The position numbers and the translations under genes are program-made. Of a stretch of 64,000 bases of DNA, positions 37,971 to 50,300 are shown piece by piece. The stretch spans positions 558,001-622,000 of the forward strand of contig CAXKVR010000043.1 in assembly GCA_964058845.1 (NCBI GenBank). The letters are read 5' to 3'. Under the pieces are notes generated by a model that was not told the origin of the DNA, ran no database searches, and saw only the letters and a list, made by a program, of their open reading frames with translations. Within the stretch, counting starts at the first letter, position 1, and each line of letters begins with the position of its first letter. Source of the DNA: Carex sylvatica. Its lineage: Eukaryota > Streptophyta > Magnoliopsida > Poales > Cyperaceae.

Positions 37971-40311
37971 TATATATATACATGACGAAGCATTCACTGT
38001 ATGTACATTACTTCTTCTCTTTAATTTCAATTTAATTATATCTTCTTGAAAATAATTAAACCACTTAAGTTACAAAGTCATTAATTATGCTCCTAAATTA
38101 ATAATTCATCATTTTGGTTTCATATTTCCAAAAAAAAGAGCTATATATATATATATATATTAATTGGTGTTGTCTAGCTATCAGTAAATACATAATTATT
38201 TTTCTTTTGCTGTGCCATAATATGCAAATGAGTGTACTCTATATATTTGAGGGCATTAATTCAGCTCAAAATTGTATACCTATTTAATTTAATTAGTTCT
38301 ACTCTACAGCAAAAGATGTTTCTCAATTCCTCCTTCCCCAAAACAATGTGCGGTAACTATATATGTACGTATGTATAATTGTATATGCAAAATATATAGA
38401 GGAAAAAACAAAGGTTAGCTATCCCAAGATATATCTGATTGCATGGTTATTTTTGGACTGTAGCTCCAATTTTGTTTTTATCTCAATCACAATCTAATTA
38501 AGCCCAAGATTTGCAAATGGTAGGACACAGTTACAATTAACTTGCAAATATATATATATATTGATTGTTAAATTAAGCAAAGCAGGGAGAGCACTTCCAA
38601 ATTGCACAAAACATTACAAATTTAACAAATAACTGAATACCATAAATTAATTTGCAAAATATATTTTATGCATGTAAAGTGCACAAGCGCTTGTTATAAG
38701 TCAAATTTTGATATCATAATAACAATATATATATGAAATGGGAACAATGTGTTATAAGTTATATATAACTACCAAATGACACAACACAGAAGGGATCAGG
38801 AATTCAGGATGCAGTAAACAGCCACAAAAGCCAATGATATATATATGTCTGAAACAAATTAAAGCCCAGGAAGCAGAAACTTTTTATTTAGTAGAAATTA
38901 TGCAAGGGGCTATCTATTCATTAATTTTTCTATATTATTTGTAATGAATTTCTAAAAGAAGTAAGATTTAAACTTTTATGTTCTTTCACATCAGTTCTTG
39001 GATCTTTGCTACCAACAAATCCAGGATAATGATATGATGCTCCAAAAGCAACATCATGGTCGTCGCCTAAGTCGTCGTCATCATATCTTTTGTTGTACCA
39101 ATCTAGATTTGAATTTTTGTTGCCTAGCTATATATCATTGCATGAGTATTTATTTCTGATTCCTAATTTCTGAAAGAGTAGCAACTATATAATTTAGTTA
39201 TATTCGTTTAGAGAAAATAGATGTGTTCAAGTAATACAATTTAGTTATACCAGTCCGATTGCTATTTTTTTCATCAAAAAAAAAAAAAAAATCGATCAGA
39301 CACCATACCTTTAGAAATTAAACTGATCCAAAAAGATCCGACCTAGATCTCATCTCCGATGCATCATGCCCTTCTCTCTTGTTCGGCTCTACTTCTTTAA
39401 ACAGAGAGGAGGGAACTGAGCGGAGCTGAGCGAAGCTAATTGAAACCGAGAGTGCGGTATCGTCGGAGCTCGAAGTGTAAACGGGGGTGGACCTAGCCTA
39501 GTCCAGAGAGGGTTAGCTGCTCCTCCCTGGATTTTGAATTTTATACAAATTTATAGGTTCGGTTCAACTTTGCTCCCCTCTAAAATTTTATTTGCTCCCT
39601 CTAGACTTTTAGTTTGTAATTAATATTAAATTTAGGGTTCAAATTATGATAAATTTTTTTTAATTCTAATTGATAATTAGAATTAGAAGTCAAAGTCCAA
39701 CCATTGAAAATTAGAAATTAGAGCATTATTTTTTTTTATCTAATATCTGATTAACTATTAAAATTCGATTAGTTATTTTCTTGCCCCTCTCTGACAAAAA
39801 TTCTAGATCTGCCTCTGCGTAGAGTTCTCATCTCTCTGGTCGTGGAGTGAAATGAGAATTAAAGTATTATGATGATTATGAGTGTATATAATTAAGTAGA
39901 ATTAGATGAGTAAATCTAGTTAAAAATGTAGATCTAAGAATTTAAAAGTGGTTAAAGACGATTATAGTAATTTTGAGTAATTTAAAGAATTTTTTGAGAA
40001 TAAAGAAGTAAATTTTGAAATTAGAATCGATTGACTCGTTATAAATACATTTATTTATCAATCAAATTGTTAGCATGCATTAAAGCCACTACCTTTCAAA
40101 AAAACAAAAAGATCCAAACCAACTTCACTCGATATGAACCGAATTCATGACGATTCAATACTAGCAAATCTCGATCCGAAATTCGACTTTAATCTGAGGC
40201 TAATAAGTGATCCGAACTGATTCATTATGACCCAAATTTTATGATCGGTACAATAATCACATTTATAACAACAAAAATTCTAAGCACATAATTCCAGATT
40301 ATAGTCATAAT
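37971..40311. other. Intergenic region with a possible small element
   Basis: At about 39483-39808 the ends GGGGGTGGACCTAG and, inverted, GCAGAGGCAGATCTAG resemble a common plant repeat of hAT-like appearance. No clean target duplication. The rest is AT-rich without genes. Confidence 0.4.
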
Positions 40312-40573
40312 TGTTATAAAATAAAATAAAAGAATAATAAATAAGATATTGAGAATGTATAAAGATGACTATCTTTATTCATATGCTTTTGTTGTGTCTA
40401 ATACATCCATACAAAGCTTATATTTATATGCTAGAAAATGTAAATTACAAGCCATCTAATATTAACTCTATTGATAAATGTGGGAGAGAAACATACTTTT
40501 TTAAAAAGAAGTTTTGAAGTAATTGCTCAGAAGAATTGCAATATGGACATCCATAACTACTTTATTTATAACA
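40312..40573 (-). repeat. LTR of the copia element (3' in element orientation)
   Basis: 262 bp with inverted ends TGTTATAA / TTATAACA. It matches 44677-44949 with many substitutions and small indels. Confidence 0.9.
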
Positions 40574-41060
40574 CTCCTCTTTGGATGTCTATTACATAAG
40601 AATATGCCTCATTAAAATCTTACTAAGAAAAACACTGTGGGATAAAAACTTAGTGAAGAAAAAAGAGTACATTATTCTTCTTAATACGCGATTACAACCT
40701 TATCAGAAAAATCCAGTGGGAAAAACCATGGTTAAGAAAAATGTAATGCGTATTAACTCTCCCTCATGACAATATTAATCAAGATCTTTAAATTGACGAA
40801 CACCAATATTACGGACCAGCTTTTCAAATATCCTAATAGGAAGCGCCTTGGTGAATAGGTATGCTAGATTCTCACTTGAACAAATTTGATGAATACTAAT
40901 GACATTATCCTTTTGAAGATCATGGGTGAAAAAGAATTTTGGTGAAATGTGTTTTGTTCTATCTCCTTTAATGTATCATTTCTTTAATTGAGCAATAAAT
41001 GCAGTATTATCTTCATATATGTTCGTCGGGATCATTTTTCCAGAAGACAAGCCACATGTT

Positions 41061-41770
41061 TGATAACGCCAAAATATATAGCGAAAATCACTACTTTTTA
41101 GTACGAAAAATAGTGGAAAAGCATATGCAAAGTATCTATTTTCCTGAATTATTCACCGCAAACGTATTTTTAGGCTATTTTGGCAGGTTTTAGATAAAGT
41201 TGTGAATTTAGGTCGAAAACGGAGCAAAAATATCATATTTAGGGTCATTCTGAAGAAGGCATCAAAAATTGAGCAACACATGGAGTATGCAAACACCTCT
41301 CACGAAATGCATAATATGCAACATGGCAAAATTCACTAAAATTCGGCTAAGTACAGTACCATAGGGTTATTACTTAGCGAGTAATAGAGGAATATAATTA
41401 ATTAGATTGGTATGAGTAGTTTAATTATATTATATCCTGTGATAATTAGAATTGTCCCCCACAAGCCGAGCTTAGAGTCGGAGAACCTTTCAAATACGCA
41501 TAGAACCGAACCTAAGTAATACGTGAGAAATAATAGTACCGGTATGCGGCTCTGCTCTGCGGGATGGTCTATATTGCATGCAGCAGTGACAGAAGGTCAT
41601 AGACGAGGCCGTATGCAGTAGTGACAGTACCGTATATGGGTAGACATGAGTACCATAAATATTGTATTGAGTTAATTAGAAGAAATTTGTCCAAAACCCT
41701 AGAGGCTCCCTAAACTTGGTTTATAGCAATTAGCATCTCCACCTATACCATCGCCAGAGTAAATTGTAAA

Positions 41771-41826
<56 letters not shown>
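41061..41826. other. Foreign block inside the copia element, ending in an ATT microsatellite
   Basis: RNase H sequence stops near 41061 and reverse-transcriptase-side sequence resumes near 41827. The intervening 766 bases do not read as copia, and the usual stretch between these domains (about 100 or more residues) is absent. The block includes GC-richer sequence (41455-41640) and ends in about 17 ATT triplets (41772-41825). Identity unknown; possibly an insertion plus deletion. Confidence 0.55.
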
Positions 41827-41827
<1 letters not shown>

Positions 41828-41849
41828 CGCAATGGTACTTCAGGACCAA

Positions 41850-42720
41850 GTAGTTCTTCATCATTCTCTTGAGGTCTAAAAGGGTCTTTATTCACATCTA
41901 ATGATTATACAACCATCGGAGTGCTCAATGCATGTGATTTGTCTATATAAAATCGTTTCAGCACTCTTGCAACATAATTTTCTTGCTAGACAAAAATGTC
42001 ACTTTTCAAATGTTCAATTTGTAATCCAAGACAAAACTCCGTCTTTCTAAGATCTTTCATCTCAAATTATTTCTTTAAATAATTTACTGCTTTTGGAAGC
42101 TCTTCCGGAGTTCCAGTTAGATCATCAACATAAACTACTATTATAACAAACTCATTTCCTGATCTTTTCATGAAAATACATGGACAAATTTTATCATTTT
42201 TATATCCATGTTTTAATAATATTCACTGAAACGGTTATACCACTTGCGTCCAGATTACTTTAATCCATATAAAGATTTATTCAATTTGATTGAATAGTGT
42301 TCTCGATAACCTAAATTGCATACTTCATGCATCTTAAATCCTTCAGAGATTTTCATATAAATATCATTATCAAGAGAGCCATATAAATAAGCTGTAACAA
42401 TATCCATTAGGCACAAATCGAGTTCTTCATGTATTGCCAGACTAATTAAGTATCAAAAAGTTGTTGCATCCACCACAAGTGAATAGGTTTGTTCATAATC
42501 AATTCAAGGTCTTTACAAAAAATCTTGGGTGACAAGTCGCGCTTTATATCTTACAATTTCACATTTCTCATTTTGTTTTCGTATAAATACCAATTTATAT
42601 CCTACTGATTTTACACCTTCAGGTATTGGGACTATAGACCTAAATACTTTTTGTTTTTCCAAAGAGTTTAGTTCTGCCTCAATTCCACCTTTCTATTTTG
42701 ACCAATTATTTTCTTGTTGA
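41850..42720 (-). pseudogene. Reverse transcriptase fragment of the copia element
   Basis: No long open frame survives, but the minus strand keeps the family pattern in order: VRYKARLV, DLCLMDIVTAYLYGSL, YMKISEGFK, SIKLNKSLYGLK, RKWYNRF, VVYVDDLTGTPEEL. Several stops interrupt it, including one directly after YGLK. Confidence 0.82.
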
Positions 42721-43163
42721 CATTCTTTAATAAACTTCGGGTCATGATCCTCAATATTTATTATATTTAGCGCAATATTATATGCAAAAATATCATTGAC
42801 ATCAATTTTATCTCGATTCCATCTTATTTCATTCATGGTATAATTTATAGAGATCTCTTCATTTTCATGAATTTCAGATACCTTAGTTTCTGCTGGAACT
42901 CCAATATTACTTAGAATTTGATTCTCTTCTGGGGTTTTATTTGAAATTATCATATCCTCGACTTGACCATTATTTGCTCCTTTTCCTTTTCGATGATTTT
43001 TATCTTTGGAACCAATTGGTCTTCCACGCTTCATGCGTATCATAATTTCATCAGTTTGTCCAACATGGACATCACCTTTTATTGGAGCATTAGCAGTTGG
43101 TATATGTAATTTAGTCGCTTTCTTTGAGTCTGTAAATGTGTCTGGCAATTGGTTAGCTAATCT

Positions 43164-43700
43164 TTAGAAATAAATTATCTTTAGAATATTTAGTTCACAT
43201 TCTTTAGTACGAGGATCAAAATGAGACAGTGATAATTCATTCAAAGTAATATCTTTTCTCTGTTGATTGTTTTCTTCCACTAAGGTTGGGAATATTAACT
43301 CATCAAAATGACAATTGGTAAACCTAGCCGTGAATAAATCTCCTCTCATTGGTTCTAAATACTTTATTATAGATGGAGATTCAAATCCAACATAAATTTT
43401 CAATCTTCTTTGAGGTCTCATTTTAGTGTGTTGTGGTAGAGCAATTGAAACATATATCGCACATCCAAAAATTCTTATATGAAAAATATTAGGTATGTGA
43501 CCAAAAACTAATTGTAAAGGAAATGTTTTATTATAACTAGTTGGCCTGATGCAAATTAGTGCTGTTGCATGCAAAATAGCATGTCCCCAGCAAGATATTG
43601 AAAGTTTAGACTTCATAAGTAATAGTCTTACAATTAATTATAATATCTTTATGAATGACTCTGCAAGTCCATTTTGTATATGAACATGAGCTACATGATG
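43164..43700 (-). pseudogene. Integrase fragment of the copia element
   Basis: The minus strand reads HVHIQNGLAES-like sequence near 43690, then the integrase end with SCWGHAILHATALI, FGHIPNIFHIRIFGCAIYV and a long polar linker. The stop at 43164-43166 is in the same frame as the downstream linker (43148-42693), so one base change split one reading frame. Confidence 0.82.
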
Positions 43701-44676
43701 TTCAACATAAATATCAATAGACATATAATGATTATATTACCCTCAGCCTTGGTACATGACATAATTATAAAAGGCAAACTGATCAATACAAACCATAAAT
43801 GGTTGTCCAGAGACCGAAGTAGATTTTTCTTTTGAGTACCAAACAATAATTAATCTTAAGCATAGACATGCTTTTGGGTACTAAGCAATAATTAATCTTA
43901 TGCTTAATTAGACAAGCAGCATGTGAATTTCTTTCTGCTAATGTTAATTAATCCCGTATATATATGGTAGCATAAAAAGTAGCTAGGGAGTTCTACAGTC
44001 ATCATCCAACTTAGATTCTACAGTTAGAATCAGGTCTCGAATCTGAAACCAAAATTCTTGAAATCTTCTTCAGGAGAATTATATTATTTGAAATAATAAT
44101 ATAATCATCATATAAATTTTGATATCATATAAAATTTCTTAAAATCTGACTTCTTAGTATGATTAAATTATTAATAAAAATAAAATAAAATAATATATCA
44201 CACAAATATTAGAGAAAAAAAACGGAAAAGACGTTACTTGATAATAATTTGTATTTTCTCTTTATCAGCTTCTGTTTTACAGCCTCTTCTGCAAAGAGGT
44301 GCAACTCCTCATTATTTATATAAAATATATTGCAATAATTGTTTGTCTCTATTATTGAATTGATAAAATGGAGGCTTCGGGCCATTACGTCATTCATATG
44401 GGATATGGCTTCGGACTATTTCATTAATATAATTTAGATTCAGATGGCTTCCAACCAATTAATTAACATAAGATATACTCAGAGTCTCAGATAGCTTCAG
44501 CCCATTTCATTAACATAATTTCTATTTAACACAAAAAATGTAAAAAGATAACATAATATAAAATAGAATATTATCATAAGATAATATAATATAATATAAT
44601 ATAAAAGGTAACATAATTAACATATTAAAGAAATTACTTTTAATCTTCAACTAGTATAACTTTTGTGCTAATAACG

Positions 44677-44949
44677 TGTTATAAAATAAAGTAAAAGAAT
44701 AATAAACAAGATATTAAGAATGTATAAAGATGACTATCTTTTATTCATATGCTTTTGTTATGTCTAATACATCCATACAAAGTCTCGATCTATTTATAGA
44801 CTAGAAAATGTAAATTACAAACCATCTAATATTAACTCTATTGATAAATGTGGGAGAGAAACATAGTTATTTAATTAAAAAAAAAGGTTTTGAAGTAATT
44901 GTTCAGGAGAGTTGCAACATAGACATCCATAAATACTTTATTTATAACA
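44677..44949 (-). repeat. LTR of the copia element (5' in element orientation)
   Basis: 273 bp. The sequence next to it on the minus strand (CGTTATTAGCAC) is not the usual TGGTATCAGAGC. It could be the internal initiator-tRNA fragment type of primer site, which is unproven here. Confidence 0.88.
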
Positions 44950-44954
44950 ATAAT

Positions 44955-45567
44955 TTTATTATTGAGAAAGGTGTCATTTACTACTGTCATTTACTACTGT
45001 CATAACATAACAGAAGAGAGTATAAAATGAAGTCTAGTTTGCCAAATGTGTTATAAAATGAAGCTAGCCTATTTGGTCACATAAGATGAATATATATTTC
45101 TAAAAACAGAAGAAACTACAAGCTATTCCAACTGATTAGTGTAGTCATGTCTGTAGCGAAATAGTCTACAATTATGTCACATAAGATGAATATCTCCTCT
45201 CCTTTCTATAAACAGAAGAGAGAGTACAAGCTGAGATCTTGTTCTTGTCCCTTTTCATCTCTAGATAGCATTATTTATTCCAAACTAATCAAACAATTAT
45301 AAAAGGACAGCAAACTATTGGAATTTATGTATCAAATCAAGACTCAAGTTGAAGGGCAAATGTGTTGGATTTAGGGTTGTAAACAGATGTGGATTATCCG
45401 ACGGATATCCACTCCGAATCCGATTAGTTTCAGATACAGATCTGAATAATTTATTAAGTTGGTCAAACTAACCGGATTCAGATAATAATCCTAATTGATA
45501 AACGGATCGGATATCCGCATTATCCGGAACAAACTCTTTAACTCACTAATTCTTATTCTCTTCAGTT
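44955..45567. other. Intergenic region with short direct repeats
   Basis: GTCACATAAGATGAATAT recurs near 45076 and 45175, each followed by a CAGAAGA...TACAAGCT word. GGATATCCG-type palindromic words lie near 45400 and 45510. No gene. Confidence 0.45.
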
Positions 45568-45850
45568 ATGTTTGGTTGTGGAGTAAAGTTAATCCGTATT
45601 AAATTTCTTATTCTGAGCTAAGGTAGATTAAAATAATCATGTTTGGTTGGAGTTAGGTGGAGTAAGCTCATGAAGAGAGAGAAAATTATAACATTATGTT
45701 ATCCTAACCACGGAACCCACAGGTGGAGTAACTTAATCCGGATTAAGTCAAATGTTACTCCATCTTACTCTTTCAAATTTACTTCTCATTTAGCTCCTTA
45801 AGTGTAGAGTAGAAGATTTACTCCACCCCTTACTCCACAATCAAATATGA
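45568..45850. mobile_element. MITE, about 283 bp, Tourist- or hAT-like
   Basis: Ends read ATGTTTGGTTGTGGAGTAA and, inverted, TCATATTTGATTGTGGAGTAA. Inside, related TTACTCCA / TGGAGTAA words recur. The target duplication is unclear, so the superfamily is undecided. Confidence 0.65.
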
Positions 45851-45915
45851 CCTTCATGCTCACGTGCAAAAGATAAATGTTCATGTCTTTAGTTTATATA
45901 TGATATGTTGCTTTG

Positions 45916-46021
45916 GGAGATTATCCTCTGTGGAGTTTTTTCGTACGGGGCCGTGCAGTTTTTTTTATCTGGTCCGTTCATTTTTGATCGGACGAAAAAA
46001 CTCCGCAGAGGATAGCATTCC
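45916..46021. mobile_element. Mutator-type MITE, about 106 bp
   Basis: The left arm TATCCTCTGTGGAGTTTTTT with CGT following pairs with an inverted right arm reading TATCCTCTGCGGAGTTTTTT with CGT. It is flanked by the 11-bp direct repeat ATGTTGCTTTG (45905-45915 and 46022-46032). Nine- to eleven-base duplications point to Mutator-like transposition. Confidence 0.78.
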
Positions 46022-46839
46022 ATGTTGCTTTGTACAATATGTGGGACTTTCAACACTTAGTATTCCGGACAAGTATTTAACTATTAAAGTGATATTGGAC
46101 CAAGCCCAATCTACTTTTACTGGACCTATTTAAGTTGTAAATGGTAAACGGCAAACCTATTTTATGGATCAAAAGCTGTAAATGGTAAACCTATTTAAGT
46201 TTAAATACCTTCGTTAATCTTATTAATTAAATTTAATATTAATCAACCTACTTAATTTCAATATATAAGAAAAATAAGTAATTTTATAAATCGCAAAAAT
46301 TCACATATTCACGTATTCACCCCTAGTTGGGTTGTTACATGCATTATTTAGTTTGGCTCATGTCGTGTGATAAGCACCTCTAATTAATAGATGTGGGGTA
46401 TTAGGAAACACAAACAAAGGGAATATCTGATGCAACGACAAACCATATCTCAAATTTTGTGCAGAATAGACTCACGGGGCATTAATATATATATATATAT
46501 TGTCAGAGAGAGAATCATGTCACATGACAGTTGGAAGTTTGTCATGTTCTGGCAGCAAAAATTCCTCGCCAGACTGATTCCACTATTCTGTTCTGTTTCC
46601 TCAAAAAAGGATTCCACTATTCTGTTTTTGTTTTCACTCAGAATAATATCAGTAAATTTATTATTTGATGCATTTTCTATTCAGTACTCTGAATCACTGA
46701 TGTATTATTTTTTCCTCGTATATTTTTGTTAGTATAGTATGGTACCAGTCTTGTTTGAATAGGTGTAGAGCATTAGGTATTATTGGTGTAGACCTATAGA
46801 GTCAGCACCTTACTGTCATTTCAGGTTGTAAGTTACTCG

Positions 46840-47000
46840 AGGAAACATTGTAAAAAATGTAGGAATTTGATCTACAAGTATTTCTCTATGGAGATGATGT
46901 TGAACGGTTCAAATCAATTATATGGACTTTGAAACCAAAGATATTGATCCATAGTACGGACCAATCCACGCTATGCATAATACGGCCTCACTCTTTCGAC
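46840..47000. repeat. Right-half fragment of a palindromic element
   Basis: Reads GAACGGTTCAAATCAATTA, then TGGACTTTGAAACC, and ends in CACGCTATGCATAATACGGCC before CTCAC. The left half is absent. It lies just downstream of phytochelatin synthase. Confidence 0.5.
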
Positions 47001-47372
47001 ATTATCATATATTCCGGAGCAGCAACTGAATTTTTTAATGAGATAAGGTCAGGCTGCAATCAAGAGAAGTTCCTAATTTCCCCAAAACAATAAGTCAGAT
47101 CAGGCAATCAACTGAATTTTGCAAGCTGAAACAAAGGATTGTATTAAAGTACTGTTATAAATTAACACGACAATTCACACAAGCTTCTATAGTATATAGC
47201 TTTAAATAGAGCATGAACAGGCACATCATGCAAGTCGTGATTCATACACTCTTTATTGGTAGAAAATTAACACAAGAAATTCGAGTCATTACCAAATAAT
47301 TTGGAAAGGCAAAATTAGCGAAGCTAAGGCAACAAAGAATCATTATCGACTTTTTTTCTCTTGAATCTCTTC

Positions 47373-50300
47373 TCAACCAAGGTAGAGCATTTGGTTCCTC
47401 AAATGTTGTATCTGCCATTATCATTGATCAAATATGAATTACTTTCAGCAGCAAAAAATATTTTTCAGTAAATTGCTATCACTCTTGGATGGCATGTAAC
47501 TTTTGTTTGTATCAGTTTCCCAATGCCATATTTGGTACCAAAGAAACATACTGGTAAGTATTGGCTACAATGGAATAAATAGCGGAAAAAACACTCCAGG
47601 AGAACTTGCAAAAAAAAAAAAAAATTAGGGACACTTTTATTCACACATGATTCCAAATAATCATAACAAGGTACAGTAACTACTGGTCTAATTTGAGTTT
47701 CTAACCTAAAGAAAAGAGAAAGAAACAAACCTCCAATTGAAGCAGCTCAGGCAGAGATTCTGTGGAGACGAGATCTTGCAATTCGTCGATCACCTTCTGG
47801 TCCCTAACACCTGACCAGGTACTGAGCGGTAGAGCTAATAGCAAAACAGTTAATATATCACAACTTGTAGGGTATTTCACAATACAGTTATCCGGTTCAG
47901 ATGTGCACCAACCAGGTTTACCAGAAACAGGTATAAGAGCATCCACTCCTTGTTTGTTCCCACCCGAATCCATTACTGTACCAGAAACAATGGTCACGTC
48001 TGCATTACTCTGATCACACTTTACACATGTCTCTTTGCAACATGACATTTTTTTATCCATGACACAAGAATTTCCAGTTAAGAGAGCAGCGCCTTGACAG
48101 CATGCAGTGGAAATAATTTCTCGCAAGATGGAGTCTTTAGGAGATGTGGACTCGGTGTAACTGCAGCATGGGTCTGACAAGACATCCCTCACCAGTTTGA
48201 ATAATCTGGTCCCACGGACTTGACAAAGCACCTCTTCCTGCATGTTGTTCCATGCTTAATCCATTGGTGCAGTTTAGTGTGTGTTTGCAGGTTTTATACA
48301 ATATGTACTACAACACCTTTGAAATTGTAAGGGTGGTTCTTTGTTTCTTATAATTATAAAAAATAAAAAAATAAAAAAAACTTTTCTTTTAAATAGTTTG
48401 TTAGCAAAATCTTAACAACTGAGCCTCAGAGGAGCTCCCTAATAACCTCAGTTACTCTTAATTTCATCTTAACTGAGAAATTAAATCAGAGAAAACAAAC
48501 AACCAAGTAGCAAGAAAGGGCAAAATAACACTGGGAACCACAAGTGCCCGCTGAAATCTAAACCCTTTGCATTGACACTGCCTTTTTCCTCAAGGGATGA
48601 GAAAATTCAAAATAATTCGCATTCAATATTTTTCTTTGCAATCAGAGTTCTTAAAATTGGACTATGGAACACATTAGAACATCCTTTTGTGAGCTTTTTG
48701 CTTCACCATATTTCTCCACAAAGTCTAGATTTAATATGATACTATCCATAATTGGTACCAGGTCAATCCTAATCTTAAGACATACTCCAATTACTCAAAT
48801 ATTACAACTATTGGTGCCTTTTCTCTTTTGAAATACCAAGAAAGAAAGGAAGAGAGAGAGAGACCTTCATAGTAAGACGCTCTTTCTCTTCTGGGGTCAG
48901 GCTTGACCCACCTTCCTCTTGCCTCCGCACTTCCACTACCCATTTTATAAAATCACCTGCACTTGCTGGAAGTGCTCTAAACAATATAGAAAGAAGGGCT
49001 TGTACGCTGTTTACCACGTCAGACCTTACTAGAGAAGGTACATCTTCCCTCAAAAAGTTTGCAACTTTGATCCAGTTCTCATCCCTGCAGCTCTGGTTTA
49101 TCATGTAAAACAACATGATAAATAAATAAAAATAGTAGAAATAAAATACAAAAAGGAAGAAAAAACAGAATGGCTTTTGACAAAAGCAGCATAGGAACGT
49201 ATACTAGTTTGAATCAATTTTCCTCAATTGTTATTTACATATTTGTTTTGTTTTGCTTCTCTATTTAAATATTTTTATTTATATATTTTTCCTTCTTTCG
49301 TTTGCTTTCTGTTTCAGGTTTTGATACCTGAGCATATGACAGTATGAGATTTCTACATCTAAATCTGGTCTAAGAAACACAAATACAGATACAATGTTGT
49401 CATTAAACGAGCTTCTTACTATACTGAACTAATCAGCAGTACATACTGGAGATAACATAACAGTAGTAAGCACACAGGTAGTTAACCTAATTCTTTATAA
49501 AACTTTGCTTCTTACTGTTGTGGAAAAGGTTAAACTTGTACCAGACAAGATGACATAACTGTACTAAGCACACAGGTATTTAACTTGTACCAGACAAGAT
49601 GACAGTAATTGCATCTAATTTCATGTAAAATATAAGACTGAAAACCATAATCCAGGAACAAATAAAGTTTGATAGATAAAAAAATTCACGCATAGACAAA
49701 TTAAAATCATGATTATAAATTTACCAGAGTATAAAGTAAAGATGGAGCTCTAGGAAGCCTTGAGATAAGCATAAACCTGTGTTGTAATAACATGACAAGT
49801 CAGAAGATCTAAACTTTGTAGACTTTAAGACGGCTATTTGTGTAACTATAGGGCAACAACATGACCAGAACCAAGTAGGTAAACCCAGATGTGATCCGAG
49901 TTTTAGGTTAGCCTGGTACAGCAATTATCTTTATGTAATTAATAAGGACAAAGCCTTTAATAGCTCAATACATTAGTTCTATGAAAAGAACAAAATTCAA
50001 AATGTGTGTAAAATTCAAAATTTAAAATAATATTTCAAAGTCTGGTATGACAAAACTTAAGGCGAACCCACCTGCTTTTAACATTTATGCATCTTTATTG
50101 GAACAAAAATTTACCATTTGATTGAATTCACAACTTTAGATAGCTTAAGTATTTTGTGCAACACTTTCATGTAGGAAAGGCCTTTGTTAGTATAAACCCC
50201 TTTGGCACCACACACTCATTCAGGAGTAAACTTCTTGTTCTTATTATAAATTATCACTTACACTTAGATTCTGATTTCTTGTTGGCTATGGTGTCTAATA

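Larger units (their letters stand above)
40312..44949 (-). mobile_element. Decayed Ty1-copia retrotransposon
   Basis: The LTRs are 40312-40573 and 44677-44949 (TGTTATAAAATAAA...TTTATAACA), visibly diverged, with target duplication ATAAT on both sides (40307-40311 and 44950-44954). The order on the minus strand is integrase, reverse transcriptase, RNase H, as in copia. Integrase C-terminal sequence lies at 43700-43164. A linker with RGRPIGSKDK lies at 43148-42693, and reverse transcriptase at about 42720-41850 with the YVDD active site at 42121-42132. RNase H sequence is at 41060-40775. A purine tract AAAGAGGAG abuts the 3' LTR. Gag and protease are missing or unrecognisable. Many in-frame stops make it inactive. 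Confidence 0.9.

Noticed and set aside
46391..46732. 113-residue plus-strand frame
   Set aside because: Low-complexity composition including a TA-derived stretch; no domain or splice context.
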